From contig NC_079883.1 in the NCBI RefSeq assembly GCF_029227915.1, positions 14,944,001 to 15,008,000 on the forward strand: a stretch of 64,000 nucleotides of DNA, in the 5' to 3' direction. A program made the translations under genes and the position numbers. Shown piece by piece: positions 59,143 through 64,000 of this stretch. Numbering within the stretch: position 1 is the first letter of the stretch; each line of letters starts with the position of its first letter. The stretch comes from Hydractinia symbiolongicarpus (taxonomy: Eukaryota; Cnidaria; Hydrozoa; Anthoathecata; Hydractiniidae). A model generated the notes under the pieces. That model was not told where the DNA came from. It was given only the letters and a program-made list of their open reading frames with translations, and searched no databases.

Positions 59143-59642
59143 ACATGAAAGTTGTAAGTGCAGTCATTAATTAAACTTGTATCATGCAGAACTAGCAATT
59201 ATTAATTTGTAAATTACACGGAAATATAAACGGCAGCTAATGATGACAACTCAACTATCAATGGATCATGAAAATTATTACTTAAAACAAATATTCTGTT
59301 ATTTTTTATATTTTCTACTTTATATTTATTTTTCTCAAAAAAGACGACTATATTAGCTTTTAAAATAACTTTTAAATTTGACGATTGTAAAAAGATTGCT
59401 TTCAATATTCTGGTGATCATACTTTCTTAAAAACAGCAACACACACCACAAACCATGGGAATAATAATCATTCTTGTTTTATAGTAAAGAAATTAACCAA
59501 TGAATGCCTATTCAGCCTCCAAATTTCACGTCGTCACTCAGCAATTTCCAACGCCATTACTAATGTTTTAAAAAAAGATGTAATAAATTATGTCTAATTT
59601 TTTGTGTATCTTCTGCTAAATAAGTTATAAGCGAAAAACAAG

Positions 59643-59850
59643 ACAGAATATTACTGCCATAACACCCTCCTCTGTTATAATTATTATATGATTTCTAGCT
59701 ATACACTAGCTAAAATGTAATAATGTAAGACTCACTAAAATAATCTACCGTATATATATAAAAAAGTAAAATATATAATATAGGCAACGCGGCAGAATCG
59801 CTTGTTGTAACACCCTCCTTCGTTATAATTTATTAAATGTTTTCTCCTTG
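59643..59850. repeat. Imperfect 55-base direct repeat, 149 bases apart
   Basis: TAACACCCTCCTCTGTTATAA (first copy, starting 59660, with context from about 59643) and TAACACCCTCCTTCGTTATAA (second copy, starting 59808) share flanking CAGAAT and TTTCT words in the same order. Confidence 0.7.
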
Positions 59851-59894
59851 TTGTTCAATAGACCACCATGGGAAAAATACATGCAAAAAACAAG

Positions 59895-61706
59895 GTAGGT
59901 TATGCTTGACGTAAATTTAATGCAGCGAAATACTTCAAATATATTCCCCCATAACTTTGTGCTGTTTTCAGGTAACTCAGCTTAGCCCTTGTGCACAACG
60001 AAGGCCCCATCATTTGTGGGAAATTACAATACTGACCTTACAGAAAATAAGCACAGTTTAAGGACCAAATAACCCAAGATCATAAGTCCTAAGTGCAGTC
60101 TGAATATTGACAAGTGAACATTGACAAGTTAAAAATATGTGAATTCAATATATAGAAATAGCCTATACAATTTTGTGTCATACCAACAAACTTTAAAATC
60201 AGCCGCCTTGTCTTAAAGGCGCATAATCAACCTTATATTGAAAAAAAATTAAGATATACATTTTTTTATTTATTTCAAAGTTCAGACAGGGTTATGACTT
60301 TCCTGAAAATTTGAGGATATAAAACTTTAAAGAATAGAAATAATGGTACTTTGATATCTTTAATTTATTTTTGTTTTTCAGCCGCCATATTTAACGATCT
60401 TGTTGGTCTCTTATTCCCATCTAATAAGTAACCATACATAGTATCATAACAGAAGCAATAAAACATCATTTTGAGAGAAATATCATTTTGAAAATTGATC
60501 TGAAATTCCATTTTTGGGCATCTGAATTTGGGTGCCCATACCGGTCTACAGGTATAGAATTCCCACTGAATACGTCGCATAAGGAAAAGACTAACCGTTT
60601 AAACAACGAAAAATAATCAAAAAGTAAGACAGCTGGCGAGACGTAGCTGTCTTCAGAAAAAACAACAAGAAGTTGGTATTGCAAAGAAGTCTGATTTCAG
60701 TAAGTTAAAACGTTTAAATAATAATAAAGAATAACACAGATACTTCGATTGATTTATCTGATTTATGTTCGGAACTTTGTTGATACATTTATAAAAGCTT
60801 TACGATGGAAACACAGCTACAGATACTCTCCTATATTTATTATTTTTTTCTGCAATGGCATAAATCCAGCACACATGTGATTGATTTTACCTTGCGTTTA
60901 TTATCACATGATTCGTGCAATGAAATGCAATGGCGGTTCTGTAGGTGAAGAGAAATTAGGGGGTGAGTTTGTTATTTCTATGAAACATTGGAGACATGTT
61001 CTGGTTGTCAGTTTTCCAAAAAAAATTCAGGATAATGTGTTCTCATGTATAGCTATATATCTTTCAATTACAATAAAATAGGCACCTAAAAAAATTGCCA
61101 ACAGGGTGATTATGCGCCTCTCTAAGCATAGTTGGACCAAGATTGTAGCTAGTCAGCTACATAATGGCTTTTTAGCTTATATATAATTTGTAGAGTGACG
61201 GTAATGTTTTAATTTTGCATTTAGAATAATTGACGAGCACACGCATATGCACAACCAAGAAATATAAACTGCAAGATGCGAAAATTGGATGGTAAAGTCT
61301 GTTCTTGAAAAGAAAAGATAATATACAGTTGAGAAAGAAAACAGTTCCAGTGTATTTGTAATTTTTGTATTCCTATAAATCTCTAAATTAACGCAAATAG
61401 CCAATTTCGCCTAGGTGGTTGTTCTTTTTTTGCCTGGCGGGATGTCAGGGATGCACACGTGTACATAACTTTGTAAACATTTGCAACAGTACAAAATTGA
61501 GTAACAGATTGTAAACTGTATGTAGCTAGCTAGCTAGCTAGTGTGCAGGCCAATAAAAAATGTAAGACACCTCTTAGCTAGCTAATACATCTGAAGACAC
61601 CTCTTAGTTAGATAAGAGATGTCTTCAACTTCCTTGTTTAAATTGTAAAAAGGGTGATAAAAATCTATAAATCAAATACCCTCTCGAAATTGAAACCAAT
61701 CACGCT
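59895..61706. other. Non-coding stretch with simple repeats
   Basis: No gene called. It contains a (GCTA)n tract near 61507-61525. GACACCTCTTAG is duplicated at about 61567 and 61596. The second copy forms a hairpin (GAAGACACCTCTTA ... AAGAGATGTCTTC, 61592-61626). Confidence 0.5.
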
Positions 61707-61861
61707 GTTCGCGGGAAACCTTTTTTAAAAATGACCCTATGACGTCCCCGATTTTCCACCGATTTTTTTCTGACTTCTGAACCTGTGAAGAGAAGTCTTT
61801 TCCCTCGTCTTCTTTTCCGTTATCGGGGAAAAAGGAGACCTGGGGACAAGGTTTCCCGAAC
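61707..61861. repeat. 155-base inverted-repeat element
   Basis: GTTCGCGGGAAACCTT at the left and AAGGTTTCCCGAAC at the right are complementary apart from a 2-base gap. The right part contains CCTGGGGACAAGG, resembling CCTGGGGACGAGG in the fold-back element at 63380-63467, so the two may be related families. Confidence 0.55.
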
Positions 61862-62044
61862 CTCGCAATGCTGAACGTCTTTCTTTCCTCATATCATCCA
61901 CATGTCTTCCGTTCTCTGACTATGCTTTTTTATTCATTGGTAATGGAAAATTACCAACCCAACAATGTTTTTTTTAAAAAATTTCTTCGCGTTGGTTTAG
62001 AACTTACACTTCATCTCAACAATGGGGTAAAAGAAATCTGATGC

Positions 62045-63440
62045 ATCCAATTACCGCCCAATAGCCTTAACAACTCATATTATTCAAATTTTCGAAAAAT
62101 GTAGTCCGAAATCATTCACTTGCTGCTACCTTGAAGAAAACAAGCAACTAAACGAAAATCAACATGGTTTTCGTTCTGGTCAATCATGTTTTTAGCCAAC
62201 TCTTAGACCACTTTGAATGTGATACACTTTGTTGATGGAAAACTAAGTTGTGAAATTGTATACCTTGACTTTGCGAAAGCCTTCGACAAAGTGGATTTTA
62301 CCATTGTCTTAAGAAAACTTGAGAAACTTAGAATTAAAGGAAAATTATTTAACTTTGTTGAAGCTTTCCTGACAAACCGCACCCAATCAGTCATTGTCAA
62401 TGGAATGGAATCACATCCTGTTGCTGTTATTTCAAGCGTACCCCAAGGTAGTGTGCTTGGACCACTTATCTTCAACATCCTCCTCGGAGATATAGACTCA
62501 AATGTCAGTGAAAGTATTGTACGGTTATTTGCTGATGATACAGGGGTTACCAAGAGCATCGACTCTCTCAAGTTGCAAAGTGATCTACAGAAAATTTATG
62601 AATTGGCAGAAGATGCAAACATGAAATTTAATGATCTAAAGTTTGAGGTCATGCGTTATGGCACAAACGACACCCCAAAAACTGAAAGATGTTGGTGTCA
62701 TATCATCCACCAGCTGCTCCTTTCATTCCCACATATTGAAAGTAGTAAATGACAGTATAAACATGATGTCTTGCATTTTAAGAACCTTTTACACCAGAAC
62801 GAAGGATCACCTTATGACCATATGGAAATCTCTGGTCCTATAGAGTCCATATAAAGTTGGAGAGATACAGATGGTAGAGGCATTGCAATGGTCCTATATA
62901 CGTAAAATCCGAAACTTGACCAATCACAACTGTTGGAAATCATTGAAGGAACTGAAACTGTATTCATTGGAGCGTAGAAGGGAAAGGTATCGAATAATTT
63001 ATATTTGGAAAATCATGGAACAGTTGGTACCAAATGTCAATCTGAAAATCCAAAGCTATCATCATCCTAAGCATGGGCAGAAAGCAAAACTTCCGTGTGG
63101 TCCATACAGTAGGGTGGCAGAGTTCAGTTTACCAATCAATGGAATAAAGCGCTTTATTCTTCCTAATCCATTCGTAATATGTCTGGTTGCACACTGGACC
63201 TCTTTAATAACAGCCTTGATTAATATCTATTCCAGATACCAGATGAGCCACAACTGGTAGGATACACCGCGTTAAAACGACTGCTAATCCTGAAGACTTT
63301 CTTCGAAAGTCTACATCAAGGTACAAGGGACACTCTAAAAACGAGCGTTTGGTTCACGACTGTTCAAAGTCACAACCTGCCAACCTCGTCCCCAGGACCC
63401 GTTAGGCTTTTATATTTGGACGTCCACCCAAATATAAAAA
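62045..63440 (+). mobile_element. Non-LTR retrotransposon (LINE) fragment, reverse transcriptase 3' half
   Basis: It begins with SNYRPIALTTHIIQIFEK and ENQHGFRSGQSC (RT block 2a), then IVYLDFAKAFDKVDFTIVL (first catalytic Asp), VPQGSVLGPLIFNI and the palm motif VRLFADDTGVTKS. The C-terminal part (LKELKLYSLERRRERYRIIY, then LPNPFVICLV) continues past 63260 in a shifted frame to about 63440. Stops and shifts near 62192, 62690-62840 and 63275 show a dead copy. It differs from the LINE at 1-1266: FADD instead of YADD, and no zinc finger insert. Confidence 0.85.
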
Positions 63441-63467
63441 GCCTAACAGGTCCTGGGGACGAGGTTG
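63380..63467. mobile_element. 88-base fold-back element inserted in the LINE
   Basis: Arms 63381-63419 and 63428-63467 are complementary over 39-40 bases with one mismatch and one gap (CAACCTCGTCCCCAGGACC...). The 8-base word ACAACCTG stands directly outside both ends (63372-63379 and 63468-63475), a convincing target-site duplication. Confidence 0.85.
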
Positions 63468-63480
63468 ACAACCTGTCACA

Positions 63481-64000
63481 CAAAAAACATGTTTGACCTT
63501 TTTAATTTTATGTATTTATAAAAACATTATACATTCTACAATTTTATTTGCTTATATCGCAAATATCATAATTTTTTACACAAAACCCACAAAAAAGTTA
63601 GCTCAATCATATCACAAAAACGACTGTGATCCATGGGTTCTGGGCTAAATGAGAAATATAAGACCACATGTAGATCAACTTTTTAGGGGACCGCTTGGTC
63701 TACATACGTTTCTCTGAACAAGCGTACGTCGCGATTGACTTTGTTGTTTTTATTTACTGCTTATGCACAAAGTTCTTAGAAATTTAGAAAACCATACAGT
63801 AGAAGAGATTTAAGCATATATTGTTGCCAATGTTAAAGTAAGGCAAGAAAGAACAATAGGGTGAGGTAACATACATAATTCTAACACGTAATTTAGCACC
63901 CATTGTTGCAGCTATTAAACACATATCGTATAAAGTAAAAATAATTTATAACAAAACTGCATATATACATTTGCGTTGACGCATTCTGTGAGAATTTATA
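63481..64000. other. Terminal AT-rich stretch, nothing recognised
   Basis: No ORF, RNA gene or repeat structure that I can support. Confidence 0.5.

Noticed and set aside
59868-59894. Tiny first exon MGKIHAKNK with strong Kozak context and a donor after it
   Set aside because: No convincing next exon could be linked. Candidates near 59972 and 60381 give unlike, short frames.
1-64000. CRISPR arrays, bacterial operons, ribosome binding sites or rRNA genes
   Set aside because: None seen. The sequence is eukaryotic with spliceosomal introns, and the short repeats are transposon- or microsatellite-type.

Overview
The window is AT-rich animal DNA. Genes are split into many short exons (mostly 40-150 bases), introns are large, and remnants of many transposable element types fill the gaps. 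A hydrozoan or other cnidarian is the most likely source. The reasons are the exon style, the repeat families, and a splice-acceptor-like site just upstream of each start codon I could place, which would fit spliced-leader trans-splicing. The organism is inferred, not proven.

Layout. 1-1266: 5'-truncated LINE. 1410-4809 (+): 3' part of a gene joining a 3-hydroxyacyl-CoA dehydrogenase-like domain to a C-terminal RING finger. 6632-12656 (-): complete nine-exon gene for a 311-residue single-pass membrane protein I do not recognise. 12657-16309: no gene seen. 16310-18268: decayed Tigger/pogo transposon whose intron holds an intact antisense HIRAN-like ORF. 19505-33520 (-): NUP133 in 37 exons, reading frame kept throughout (1,094 residues). 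35038-36470: Helitron 5' end and decayed Harbinger transposase. 39303-41996: element with long inverted ends and an apparent 7-base target duplication, carrying an unrecognised ORF. 42107-42430: tRNA-type SINE. 43370-46775 (+): intact three-exon hAT-derived gene (727 residues). 47708-49604 (+): broken relative of it. 51754-55379 (-): SRR1-domain gene (7 exons, 266 residues). 56682-57761 (-): KDSR, uninterrupted. 57980-63467: small inverted-repeat elements and a second LINE.

The host genes look functionally unrelated: nuclear pore scaffold (NUP133), sphingolipid synthesis (KDSR), the SRR1 family, a dehydrogenase-RING protein and an orphan membrane protein. All exon models were built by eye from splice sites, frame continuity and remembered family motifs. 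No search or alignment was run. For NUP133, SRR1, the membrane protein and the hAT gene, exon phases match at every junction, which strongly supports the models.
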